Assembly: GCF_023822005.2 (NCBI RefSeq)
Contig: NZ_CP098806.1
Span: 1,984,001-2,048,000, forward strand
Direction of reading: 5' to 3'
From: Dyadobacter fanqingshengii
Lineage (GTDB): Bacteria; Bacteroidota; Bacteroidia; Cytophagales; Spirosomataceae
DNA length: 64,000 nucleotides
Positions 19,294-28,129 of this stretch are shown piece after piece. Positions within the stretch are counted from its first letter, which is position 1, and every line of letters starts with the position of its first letter. The notes under the pieces are model-generated. The model had not been told where the DNA came from, ran no database searches, and was given only the letters and a program-made list of their open reading frames with translations. A program made the position numbers and the translations under genes.

Positions 19294-20991
19294 TTATTTT
19301 TTGTTAGACGGTTCCTTTAATGAAGCCAGCGTATCGTGGTTATTCTTAGGGTCTTTCCAATTTGTTTTCTTTTTCGGATCAATGCCATTGATGAATTTTT
19401 CAATGTTGGCATAACCGTCCCCGCTCATGTCTTTTTGTGCATCCGAAGCATCATTTGGGTTGAGACTGTATTTTACTTCCCAATCATCCGGCATGCCATC
19501 GTCGTCCGAATCTTTGTATGGCGTTCCTTTGTATTCGGGATAGCCGCCTACTTGCGAAATGTCTGTGATAATGCCGTTTTTGTAAGAATCGATAGGCAAG
19601 CGGCGGTGTTCAAATTGAGTTTTAGGCAAAGTAACACCATCGATCGGATTGATCTTCCCTGTCCTGACCTGTGTCGTCACTCGCGTATCCACCGGATCGC
19701 GTTTGGGCAACGTTGCGCCAGCGTTAGAGAGCACGTAATCGAATGATTCTTTGGCACTCATAATCGGGAATTGGGGCATCGGCAATGGTTGGTCCCACTT
19801 CATCTTATCCCTGTATTTCCCAGTATTGGGCAGTTCTTCAACCTGCACTCCGCCATTCCAGTTGTCCTTCGTGACCGCGTCAAAACCCTCCATAATATTG
19901 CCATGCACATAGGCGCGGCCGTAAACCTGGTAACCTAACTTGCTTCTGCCAGCTTCGGGCTTCACGATCCTGTGACCAATTGGCGAATCCTTCGGCGTCT
20001 GCGGACCAGGTTTGAAATAGTTGTTGATAATGTTATACATCGCGCGGTAATCGCCGCCATCAATGGAGCGGTGCACCCAGTTGAAAACCACGTTATTAGT
20101 AAAATTAAAAATCCCAAACCATCCGATGGAAGGATTTCTACCAGCGTTATTAGCCCATAAATTGCGCATAAACGTACAATTCTCTCCACCCAGCGTGCTG
20201 CCGAACGAGTGGTTCCAGGTATCAAGCGTTTCAGAAAAGATTGAATTCTGAATCGTAATGTTCACGGTTGGAAGCTTCTGTTCAGCAACGCCGGTGCTGT
20301 CGTTGTACATGTGACGATACATAGACATATTCTCATCTAAACCCCAGCTCGCGGAAACATGGTCGATCATAATGTTACCAATCGGGTTGCCACCGATGGA
20401 ATCGTCGCGACGGCCCACGAATGTCTCACCGCGGCGGAACCGCATATGCCGGATCACAACATCGTGCGTATTGATCCAAACCGTTTCACCCGCCACACAA
20501 ACGCCGTCGCCCGGTGCAGTCTGCCCGGCAATGGTAATGTAGGGAGCGCGGATAATGAGCGGTGTTTTAAGTTTAATTATCCCTGCTACATTGAAAACGA
20601 TGATGCGCGCACCACCCTGTTCGCAAGCGTCACGCAATGTCCCGAGCCCGCTATCCGCCAGACTTTTCACCACATAAACCTTACCACCCCGACCGCCAAA
20701 ACTATAAGCGCCACCGCCCTCTGCACCCGGAAAAGCCGGAATATCCGACTGCGGAAGATCCACCGGCCTGGCCGCCCAGGGAATGTAAGGTTTGCCATTT
20801 TTCGCCTCCTGCTCAATGATAGGCCAAGCCTTCTGCCAGGCAATCTCCGATTTCCACATCGCAGCCTTCAACAGCGAATCACTGGTTTTTTGCGCCGCTG
20901 CGGGGATTTTGGGATATTGAGCGTAGGCGGCGGGTGTTAGCAGCGTTAGGGCGGTTAGGATTTGGAATGGGAGTTGTTTTAGTGATATCAT
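19294..20991 (-). CDS. Polysaccharide lyase family 1 (pectate lyase) with C-terminal Asp-rich repeat
   Basis: A secreted lyase of about 565 residues that would cleave polygalacturonan by beta-elimination. The signal peptide ends AAYAQ; the catalytic parallel beta-helix runs from FPGAEGGGAYSFGGRGGK (residues 87-104) through TITIAGQTAPGDGVCVAGE-like turns, VVIRHMRFRRGE and IMIDHVSASWGLDEN. The C-terminus carries a calcium-binding type Asp-rich repeat, DSDDDGMPDDWEVKYSL (about 494-510), then KDMSGDGYANIEKFING, often seen on secreted Bacteroidota lyases. I chose ATG 20991 because it directly precedes the signal peptide; the frame is open to 21054 with no export signal. It is the first enzyme gene after susD. 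Confidence 0.9.
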   Translation of the reverse strand: MISLKQLPFQILTALTLLTPAAYAQYPKIPAAAQKTSDSLLKAAMWKSEIAWQKAWPIIEQEAKNGKPYIPWAARPVDLPQSDIPAFPGAEGGGAYSFGGRGGKVYVVKSLADSGLGTLRDACEQGGARIIVFNVAGIIKLKTPLIIRAPYITIAGQTAPGDGVCVAGETVWINTHDVVIRHMRFRRGETFVGRRDDSIGGNPIGNIMIDHVSASWGLDENMSMYRHMYNDSTGVAEQKLPTVNITIQNSIFSETLDTWNHSFGSTLGGENCTFMRNLWANNAGRNPSIGWFGIFNFTNNVVFNWVHRSIDGGDYRAMYNIINNYFKPGPQTPKDSPIGHRIVKPEAGRSKLGYQVYGRAYVHGNIMEGFDAVTKDNWNGGVQVEELPNTGKYRDKMKWDQPLPMPQFPIMSAKESFDYVLSNAGATLPKRDPVDTRVTTQVRTGKINPIDGVTLPKTQFEHRRLPIDSYKNGIITDISQVGGYPEYKGTPYKDSDDDGMPDDWEVKYSLNPNDASDAQKDMSGDGYANIEKFINGIDPKKKTNWKDPKNNHDTLASLKEPSNKK

Positions 20992-21035
20992 GTTTGTTAT
21001 CGTTGGTTTTGCTTTTTGGGTTGTTGGCGGTCGTT

Positions 21036-21067
21036 GTGCTAGCACTTCGACCACCCGGCGCTCCGCT
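21036..21067. repeat. Copy of palindromic intergenic repeat downstream of susD
   Basis: The 83-bp gap between susD and the pectate lyase gene holds GTGCTAGCAC (a perfect palindrome, 21036-21045) followed by TTCGACCACCCGGCGCTCCGC. The GCTAGCAC and TCGACC-CCCGGCG blocks recur in the cluster at 43571-43830, which also lies just downstream of a susD gene. This suggests a dispersed intergenic repeat family. Confidence 0.55.
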
Positions 21068-21074
21068 TATGGGC

Positions 21075-22829
21075 TTACCTCAGCGGATCAAACGTCCCAG
21101 AAGGCCAGCCGATGTTTTGTTCCAGTTTTGCGTTGTTTGTTAGTGCTGTGCTTGGGATGGCGAAAAAGTAATATTCCGGCAGCCAGTTGATCACGTATTT
21201 CGTGTCCAGTTCTTTGGGGACGATTTCCATGTAATTGCGGTAAACCGAATCCAGGCTCATGCCGTCACGTCGCGCTGCGAAATCTTCGGGCGATATGGCT
21301 GAGGTTTTCAGATTGATCGTCACGCCCGTCCTGCGTTTGCCGTTTAGCTTGGTTTCAAACTGTTTCCAGCGCCGGAGGTCCCAGAAGCGTTTTCCTTCGA
21401 AGGCGAGCTCTATCTGTCTTTCGCGCAAGAGCGCCTGGAACATTTGTGCACGGGTCATTTTTGGGGTCAGGCCGAAAAAACCGTCGGCTCCCGGGTCGAT
21501 GCCGGCTCTTTTCCTGATCTCTTTTAGTTGCGTGTAGGCCTCGTCAAGCTTGTTGATCCCGCAGGCTGCTTCTGCGAAATTGAGCATTACTTCGGCAAAA
21601 CGCATTTCTATCCAGTCGGTTCCGCTGTTAGCGACCGCGCCGGTTGGTAAGTTTGGATCGATGGCTTTGCGGACGTAGAAGCCGCTCACCGTGGCTTTTT
21701 GTTCTACGGTTTTGTTGTTTACAAAATAGGTCCAGAGTTTGTAATTGGTGTTGCCGTTAATGTGCCAGGTGGCGCCGTTGTAGGCAATGGTGTTCTCAAA
21801 TCTTGGATCGCGGTTTTTGTAAAATAGCTTCGGATCATAGCCTGAACCTTTTTCTTCAATATTTTTACCATTTTTCATGGGGAACGCTTGCGCTATTTCC
21901 CAGGTCGGCTGGTTGGAACCGCTTCCCGTTCCCAGATAAGATGGGCGCGTGTTGTTATCCCAGGTTTGATTTTTATTGATTTGATCCCCCACTTTATTGT
22001 TGTAGCACGTAACCCACACAGCCTCGGGATTGTTTGCCTCGGTAAACCACAGATCTTTAAAACTTTGATGTAGTCCAAAACCATTCGCTTTCAGCAAGTC
22101 AATGGCTTGTTTGTTAGCATCATAAGCAGCTTGCCAGCGTTCGGGAAGATCGTTTGGGTTGAATTGCGGGCTTGCATAATGCAGTAAGATCCTGCCTTTG
22201 AAACCAGCCGCAGCGCCGCTCGTGATCCGGCCCCAGTCATTTGAATCGTTCCATTTGCCGGGCAGGTTTTCAATGCTGAAATTGAGGTCGGTAACAATTT
22301 GCTGAATGCTTTCAGATGTGCTGCTTCTGGGAATAGCGGCCTGCTCTTTTTCTTCTTCTCCTATCGCGCCAAGCGGTTCCAGCACCAGCGGAACGCCACC
22401 ATAAAGTTGCACAAGATCAAAGTAACGGTAAGCGCGGAAGAATGAAACCTGCGCCATCAATTGCTTTTTGTAACCTTCACTAAGTGCACTGGAAGGCATT
22501 TTTACCAAAAACTGATTGATAGAGCGGATCTTCCCATAATTATTGGTCGCACTCACAGAAGTCCCGAAATCGGCGACGGTGTTAACCTGGACAGTCCCTT
22601 CGAAAAAACGCGTTTCGCCTGAAATTTCGTCGGTTGCTTTCAGGAAATCACCAGTTGGCCATACGGGCAGATTTTGGTCATAAACATAATCCACATAGCC
22701 TCTCGCAAGCAGCGTATCATTAAAAACCTGCTCTTCGTTGAATGCCGAAAGGTCTGTTTTGTCGAGCACTTTTTCGCAGCCCGAAGCAATTAAAACAGCT
22801 GTCAATAAAAAAATATGTTGCAGTTTCAT
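21075..22829 (-). CDS. SusD/RagB-family outer-membrane lipoprotein of the pectin-type locus
   Basis: From the ATG at 22829 the protein has 584 residues, with a clear lipobox LIASGC (Cys18) and family features: FRAYRYFDLVQLYGGVPLV in the SusD-like N-terminal domain, RFAEVMLNFAEAACG, IRKRAGI, RERQIELAFEGKRFWDLRRW, and the short C-terminal end FAIPS...LEQNIGWP. It would bind oligosaccharides at the cell surface with the SusC encoded just upstream (11-bp gap). The longer frame from 22871 would overlap susC and hide the lipobox. It is the second gene of the operon that continues with pectate lyase. Confidence 0.93.
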   Translation of the reverse strand: MKLQHIFLLTAVLIASGCEKVLDKTDLSAFNEEQVFNDTLLARGYVDYVYDQNLPVWPTGDFLKATDEISGETRFFEGTVQVNTVADFGTSVSATNNYGKIRSINQFLVKMPSSALSEGYKKQLMAQVSFFRAYRYFDLVQLYGGVPLVLEPLGAIGEEEKEQAAIPRSSTSESIQQIVTDLNFSIENLPGKWNDSNDWGRITSGAAAGFKGRILLHYASPQFNPNDLPERWQAAYDANKQAIDLLKANGFGLHQSFKDLWFTEANNPEAVWVTCYNNKVGDQINKNQTWDNNTRPSYLGTGSGSNQPTWEIAQAFPMKNGKNIEEKGSGYDPKLFYKNRDPRFENTIAYNGATWHINGNTNYKLWTYFVNNKTVEQKATVSGFYVRKAIDPNLPTGAVANSGTDWIEMRFAEVMLNFAEAACGINKLDEAYTQLKEIRKRAGIDPGADGFFGLTPKMTRAQMFQALLRERQIELAFEGKRFWDLRRWKQFETKLNGKRRTGVTINLKTSAISPEDFAARRDGMSLDSVYRNYMEIVPKELDTKYVINWLPEYYFFAIPSTALTNNAKLEQNIGWPSGTFDPLR

Positions 22830-22840
22830 TTCAGTCAGTT

Positions 22841-25800
22841 TTAAAGAGTAAGATTTAATCCCAATGACCACGTTTTCATCAGCGGATACACATTATATGC
22901 GCCTACCGAGCCTTTATAATCGTACGGATTGTAGAAATTGAACGGGTTCATCGCCACTCCGATAATCTTCAATCCGCTCACGCCCAGCCTCTTTGAAATA
23001 TTTTGTCCAATGCTATAAGACAAATTCATACTGCGCATGCGGAAAACAAATGCATCCCTGAACCAGAATGACGACGCAACTGAATAAGTATCATCATAAT
23101 AAGGGTCCGGATAAGCAGCATCCGGGTTTTCAGGTGTGTAATGATCGGCCCAGAAAACAGGGCGGGAAACGTCCACGGCTGCTTTTTTGCGTGCATCTCC
23201 ATCCACCATACCCTGACCACCAAATGATCCGGCCGTCACCACATCGAGCTTGAATCCTTTGTAACCAATGCCAAGAGAGAACCCGAAGTTGTAGTGATTG
23301 TTCTCCTTATTGGTTAGATAATCCATGTCGTCTTCGGTAATCTTGCCATCGGGCGCTTCATAGCTGCCATCCGTCTGGCGCGGCCCGCGGATGTCTTTGT
23401 AATAAAGCATGCCCGGCATCGGCGCCCTGCCGAAGATCGTGTAATCGTTATTTTGTTCAAGAAACTGGTCCACTTCGCCCTGTGAACGAAACATGCCCAG
23501 GTAATGATAGCCCATAATTCCCCTGTCGCCCGAAAGGCCGGTCGGATCTTGCCAGGTTCCAATGTTGGTAGGCGCCACGTCCACGAGTATGTTGCGGTTA
23601 TCGTTCCAGGCCAGGAAACCATTGATATTATAATCAATACTCTTGCCGATTTTGCTGCTCCAACCGGTTGAGAATTCAAATCCAAAAGAATTAATGGTCT
23701 CGTAATTTTCTGATGGCATCACCGAACCAATGGTCAGCGGGACAGAAGAGGATAACGTGGTAAGCAGATTATAGCCGTGGTCATGGAAGAAATCGAAACC
23801 GGTTGTAAGCCTGCTGTTCAGGAACGATGCATCGAGGCCGATGTTTTTCTTGGTAACATCATCCCAGCGGCCAAAATAGTTGGGCAGTTTTTCAAGCTTT
23901 ATACCAACCGTCCGGTCGCTGTTTCCTCCGAAAACGGCTCCATTGGAAGCCTGGGGCGTGTAACGTTGCAGCCACTGCCAGTTTGCCGTACGGTCGCCAC
24001 CCAGAAATCCGATGGAAGCGCGTAGTTTCAGAAAGTTGATGAAGCTGAGTTTTTCTTTAAATAAATTCTCCTCCGACAAAACCCAGCCAGCCGAAACCTG
24101 CGGGAATGTGCCCCAGCGATATTCGGGAGCAAACTTGGTGGAGGCGTCGCGGCGGAAGGATAATTCGAGCAAATAGCGCTCTGCAAAACTATAATTCAGC
24201 CTGCCGACATAAGAAAGAATGCCGCTTTCATTCGCAGTGTTAGGACCGATATCCTTGGCCCCAAGCGCGGACATTAAATAGTCATTGCCGCCTTCAAAAA
24301 TGCCTTCTTTAAATGTGGCAATGCTTTCCGAGTAAATTTCCGATTGCTCTACCAATGCCAGGGCGCTGATGGAATGTCTGCCGAAATCGCGTGCATAACT
24401 CAGGTTCACATTCATTTGGTAAGACTCTGAGAAGCCTGGATTAAATCTTAGCCGGTCGCCATTGTTTAGCCTGGTGGGCGCATTGGGCGTACCGCCGTAA
24501 ATGTGCCGGTTTTCACCCTGCATAGCAAAGCCGTACGTTTTATAATATGTACCAAACTGTTTTCCCCAATCATTGCCGAGGTTTTTGTTGTAAACCCCGC
24601 GTACTTTAAGACCTTGAACAAAAGGCACATTGTATTCCAGATACGCATTAATGTTGAGCACGACATTTCTGGCGCGGGTATAGTTATTAAGTTTTTGTGC
24701 TTCGAAAAAGTGGAAACCGGTTGAGTTGGAGCCGCCTGGAAGCAAAACAGGCAGTCCGTTTACATATGGCGGTATAAATTGGGGTGTATTCAGAAGATTT
24801 GTTACATCCTTCTCTACATTCTCTCCGCCCTGTTTGAGGTAAAATAATTTATTATCAGACAAGTTACCGCTCACGCCCAATCCCACTTTCAGGTTTTTGG
24901 TGATCTTGACATCGCTGCTCGCGCGGAAATTCCATTTCTTGTAACTAATGTTGTCGACGTTTCCGTTCTGTGCAAAATACGTTGCCCCGGCAAAGAATGT
25001 AGCCCGATCCGTTCCCCCGCTGATATTGAGTGCATGCCTGGTGTTGAATGATGGTTTCCAGGCCATATCAAACCAGTCGTAATTGTTATTTCTGAAATGG
25101 TCGAGCTCGTCCGGTGAGTAGAATTCCGGGTCGTTTGCTGCCAGTCCTCTGGTTTTGTTAAAATCGTTCAGGTAAGTGGCTAGCTGTACGCCGTTCATCA
25201 TTTTGGAGCGGTCTGTTGCTTCCGACATACCAAAAGTTGTTGTGTAATTCACCTGCGGTTTGCCCGCTTTCCCGCGTTTGGTGCGCACGACAACTACGCC
25301 CAATGCTGCCCTGGCTCCATACACAGCCGCAGCTCCATCTTTTAAAATAGACAAGTTTTCAATTTCCGATGCATCCAGCAGCTGAAAATCTGCTTCCGTA
25401 CGAATTACATCATCGATAATAAACAGGGGTGAATTGCTGCCGCCATCTTTTGAAGCTTTTGTAGGATTACGGATCACAATGGACGCCGGGGTGCCGGGCC
25501 GCGCTGAACCTCCGCTTACCGAAACGCCCGGCAGCTTTCCAACCAATGCGGATGAAATGTCGCCTACGGGCAGCTCATCCAGCTCGTTCATTTTTACAGT
25601 TGCTATGGCACCCGTCAAGTGCGACCGCTTTTGCTCACCATAACCCACCACGACCACATCTTCCAGCGCCTTCACATCCGGCTCCAAAGCAACTTCCAAA
25701 GAGGAGCGATTGCCAATCTCAATGGTTTGCTTCATAAATCCTACGTAGCTGATAATGATCGATTTACCGTCTGCCGGGACGTTAAGCGAAAACTTACCTG

Positions 25801-25975
25801 CTACATCCGTTGTGGTTCCCTGGGTTGTTCCCGCAATGAGAACGGAAACGCCTGCCATTGGCTCTTTGGAGGCTGCATCGGTCACGACACCCTTTAACTG
25901 GCGGTTCTGCGCAGTGCCGGATAAGGACATGGCCAAAAGAAATAGAAAAAGTAGAAAAGCCCTTGCCATATTCAT
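22841..25975 (-). CDS. SusC/RagA-family TonB-dependent receptor of the pectin-type locus
   Basis: First gene of the roughly 20-kb operon. The 1044-residue protein starts with a signal peptide ending GTAQ, followed by a carboxypeptidase-regulatory-like domain (LKGVVTDAASKEPMAGVSV), the motif VVVVGYGEQKRSHLTGA, plug residues IENLSILKDGAAAVYGARA, and a TonB-dependent barrel to the terminal LGLNLTL. It would import oligosaccharides released by the downstream PL1, GH95 and other enzymes. It lacks an STN domain, so direct signalling to an anti-sigma factor is not expected. No regulator gene sits beside its promoter, so control is probably exerted from elsewhere. Confidence 0.93.
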   Translation of the reverse strand: MNMARAFLLFLFLLAMSLSGTAQNRQLKGVVTDAASKEPMAGVSVLIAGTTQGTTTDVAGKFSLNVPADGKSIIISYVGFMKQTIEIGNRSSLEVALEPDVKALEDVVVVGYGEQKRSHLTGAIATVKMNELDELPVGDISSALVGKLPGVSVSGGSARPGTPASIVIRNPTKASKDGGSNSPLFIIDDVIRTEADFQLLDASEIENLSILKDGAAAVYGARAALGVVVVRTKRGKAGKPQVNYTTTFGMSEATDRSKMMNGVQLATYLNDFNKTRGLAANDPEFYSPDELDHFRNNNYDWFDMAWKPSFNTRHALNISGGTDRATFFAGATYFAQNGNVDNISYKKWNFRASSDVKITKNLKVGLGVSGNLSDNKLFYLKQGGENVEKDVTNLLNTPQFIPPYVNGLPVLLPGGSNSTGFHFFEAQKLNNYTRARNVVLNINAYLEYNVPFVQGLKVRGVYNKNLGNDWGKQFGTYYKTYGFAMQGENRHIYGGTPNAPTRLNNGDRLRFNPGFSESYQMNVNLSYARDFGRHSISALALVEQSEIYSESIATFKEGIFEGGNDYLMSALGAKDIGPNTANESGILSYVGRLNYSFAERYLLELSFRRDASTKFAPEYRWGTFPQVSAGWVLSEENLFKEKLSFINFLKLRASIGFLGGDRTANWQWLQRYTPQASNGAVFGGNSDRTVGIKLEKLPNYFGRWDDVTKKNIGLDASFLNSRLTTGFDFFHDHGYNLLTTLSSSVPLTIGSVMPSENYETINSFGFEFSTGWSSKIGKSIDYNINGFLAWNDNRNILVDVAPTNIGTWQDPTGLSGDRGIMGYHYLGMFRSQGEVDQFLEQNNDYTIFGRAPMPGMLYYKDIRGPRQTDGSYEAPDGKITEDDMDYLTNKENNHYNFGFSLGIGYKGFKLDVVTAGSFGGQGMVDGDARKKAAVDVSRPVFWADHYTPENPDAAYPDPYYDDTYSVASSFWFRDAFVFRMRSMNLSYSIGQNISKRLGVSGLKIIGVAMNPFNFYNPYDYKGSVGAYNVYPLMKTWSLGLNLTL

Positions 25976-26051
25976 CGAATGATTTAAAATATAACTATTT
26001 CAATACAACTTCGATTATCCATTGATAAAGTACAATAGAAACCCTGTTCAA

Positions 26052-26063
26052 GTCTATTTAGAC
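26052..26063. promoter_or_regulatory. Candidate operator GTCTA-N2-TAGAC upstream of susC
   Basis: A perfect 5-bp inverted repeat with a 2-bp spacer, about 80 bp upstream of the susC start at 25975. The place is right for a regulator site of the pectin-type operon. It is short, so chance occurrence is possible. Confidence 0.25.
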
Positions 26064-26264
26064 CGAATGTGTTAAGCAAGACAATTTTCGATTTTATTTC
26101 TGCACACGTTACCGGGAACGATTGCGAAGGCGAAAAGCAAATGTTCGAAATTAATCGAAAGTGTTAAAATGACACAATGTGGTATAATGCAAAATATCCA
26201 AAGAAGACAAAAAGCGTCGTTCATAAATTGTACTATTTCCTTATCATGGATTTTTGGGTTGAAC

Positions 26265-26300
26265 AAAAAAAGCCCGGCCTGCTTTTTCAGCAAACCGGGC
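26265..26300 (-). terminator. Strong rho-independent terminator after susD
   Basis: On the minus strand a fully paired 12-bp stem (GCCCGGTTTGCT with AGCAGGCCGGGC, two G-T pairs) with loop GAAAA is followed by seven T. It lies 23 bp after the susD stop at 26324 and ends the sigma/FecR-associated SusC/SusD unit, insulating the pectin-type operon. Confidence 0.92.
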
Positions 26301-26323
26301 CATTTGTTTTGGAATCTAAAAAC

Positions 26324-28108
26324 TTAATAACCAGGATTTTGTACGATCTTTTTGTTTTGGTCGATCACGGGCTGCGGGATCGGGTTCATGTACATTTTCT
26401 TGGTAAAAACGTGCGGATGGTTTAATCCTACAACTTCGTAAACCCATTTGCCTTTATTGTCGGCAGGCGATGAGTTTGTGATTTTCATGCCGTGGAAATC
26501 TTTGTTCATGACGTCCTCGGCGATCACCCAGCGGATAATGTCATAGAATCGCTTAGTTTCAAAACACAGCTCTACCCGCCGTTCGCGACGGATGGCCTGG
26601 CGCATGGTGTCCTTGGTCAGGCCAGCGGCAAGCTCCGGCAAATTGGATCTCTTGCGGATTGCGTTGACGGCAGCATATACGGATGCGTCAGGACCGACAG
26701 CTTCATTTTGGGCTTCGGCATAATTTAGCAGCACTTCGGCATAACGATAGTAAACGAAGTTTTGCCCGCTCTGCGCACCCCCCCGCGGTTTCAATGGATT
26801 GATCTTCTTTTTGAAATAATAACCGGTATTACCCACGTCATCCGTTCCAAAATCGATCTGATTTTTAGAGGGCTTAACCTTATCTATCCGCGTGAAAATG
26901 GTGTCCACTTTTGCCATCCAATCCTGCTTGTAAGGGGCGCCATCGTACACAATAAAGTCGTAAAAACGTTTTTCGCGATTAACATAAGGCTTTTGCGGAT
27001 CGTAGCCGGAAGACGGGTCCGTAATCGGCTTTCCATTGGCCATGGCAAACTGGTCGACCAATTCCTGTGTCGGACAATAGTTACCCCAGGTGTAATAGAC
27101 GCCGTCTATCCAGACCGGGCCGCCATATTGCTCGTAGTTCGAGCCCATGATCACCGGCACAATCTGCCGGTCCCAGATGATCTCGGAATTGTACTCATTT
27201 TTTTCCCACCAAAGCGCAGAAACATCCGAAAACAGGGCATACTGCGTGCCAAATGTGTCCATAAACTTCTTATTGGTTGCAGCGGCTTTTTCCCAGCGCT
27301 TTGCATCGAAGTTTCCGAACGCGATCAATTTCTTAGGATCGGCGCCTGATGGCGGCGTGGCCGTGTTGAATGCCGGACTTGCCGCATACAATTCCAGCCA
27401 GCCTTTCAAAGCAAGCGCAGCGCCTAATGTGGCCCGGCCGGCATCCGCATCGCCGCCGTTGTATTTAGCTGGCAGCAACTTGTTGGTCACGATCTGATCC
27501 AGTTCCGTAGTAATGAAATTGAATGTTTCTTCAAATGTACTGCGCTCATTATAAAGTTCTTCTTCACTCATTTTATTACGGTCCAGCGTGGCCGTGATGA
27601 TCGGCAGCCCGCCCAGGTGCATAAAAAGCTCACTGTAATAGTAGGCACGTAAAAACCGGACTTCATCGGTGCGCTTCTTGATGTAAGCCTCGGAAAAATT
27701 GGCCGCATTCTCGGTTATTTTTTCAAGAAACAGATTACACTTCCTGATTTTGGTAAAGCCCGCGCCCCAGGATGCATAATCGGTTGCATTGGCATTGGCA
27801 TGGTCCATGGGCGTTCCCTGGTTCACAGCGGGGTCCACAATCCCTTGCCGCCAGCTGTATGATTTCCAGTAAAAACCGGCATCGTTGTCGTCGGTGAAAT
27901 TATCCAGATTATCCGGCGAGTTCCATTTGTTTGAGAGCGCGCTGTAAATGTCGTTCAGGAATAGATCGGCATTTCCTTCGGACGCCCATTGAATGTCGTC
28001 GGTAAGCCTGCTTTTGATCTGATTTTCCAGAAAGTCTTCCTTACAGGACGTGGTCAGGCACATTCCGAGCGCTGCGGCAAAAACGATTTGTTTGATATTT
28101 TTCATCAT
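26324..28108 (-). CDS. SusD/RagB-family outer-membrane lipoprotein
   Basis: A 594-residue SusD protein with lipobox LTTSC (Cys22), FLRAYYYSELFMHLGGLPII in the N-terminal domain, YYRYAEVLLNYAEAQNEAVG, INAIRKRSNLPEL, RRERRVELCFETKRFYDIIRW, and the ending MNPIPQPVIDQN...QNPGY. It pairs with the STN-bearing SusC immediately upstream and is the last gene before the terminator. No enzyme gene belongs to this unit, so its ligand is especially hard to guess; enzymes may be encoded elsewhere, or the divergent esterase at 33409 may contribute. Confidence 0.93.
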   Translation of the reverse strand: MMKNIKQIVFAAALGMCLTTSCKEDFLENQIKSRLTDDIQWASEGNADLFLNDIYSALSNKWNSPDNLDNFTDDNDAGFYWKSYSWRQGIVDPAVNQGTPMDHANANATDYASWGAGFTKIRKCNLFLEKITENAANFSEAYIKKRTDEVRFLRAYYYSELFMHLGGLPIITATLDRNKMSEEELYNERSTFEETFNFITTELDQIVTNKLLPAKYNGGDADAGRATLGAALALKGWLELYAASPAFNTATPPSGADPKKLIAFGNFDAKRWEKAAATNKKFMDTFGTQYALFSDVSALWWEKNEYNSEIIWDRQIVPVIMGSNYEQYGGPVWIDGVYYTWGNYCPTQELVDQFAMANGKPITDPSSGYDPQKPYVNREKRFYDFIVYDGAPYKQDWMAKVDTIFTRIDKVKPSKNQIDFGTDDVGNTGYYFKKKINPLKPRGGAQSGQNFVYYRYAEVLLNYAEAQNEAVGPDASVYAAVNAIRKRSNLPELAAGLTKDTMRQAIRRERRVELCFETKRFYDIIRWVIAEDVMNKDFHGMKITNSSPADNKGKWVYEVVGLNHPHVFTKKMYMNPIPQPVIDQNKKIVQNPGY

Positions 28109-28129
28109 GTTTTTATCAATTTTTTAAAA

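Larger units (their letters stand above)
25976..26323. other. 348-bp intergenic region between two SusC/SusD operons
   Basis: No convincing gene lies here. From the left it holds the leader of the pectin-type susC, a short inverted repeat at 26052-26063, an AT-rich stretch, and the terminator of the sigma/FecR-linked operon at 26265-26300. Both flanking genes are on the minus strand, so the region must carry the promoter of the 20-kb operon. I could not find a full TAnnTTTG element; the nearest is TACTTTAT near 26024, with TTG further upstream, and is weak. Confidence 0.6.

Noticed and set aside
26072..26293. Minus-strand frame of 73 codons in the 348-bp spacer
   Set aside because: It overlaps the clear terminator at 26265-26300 and has no ribosome-binding context or family resemblance.
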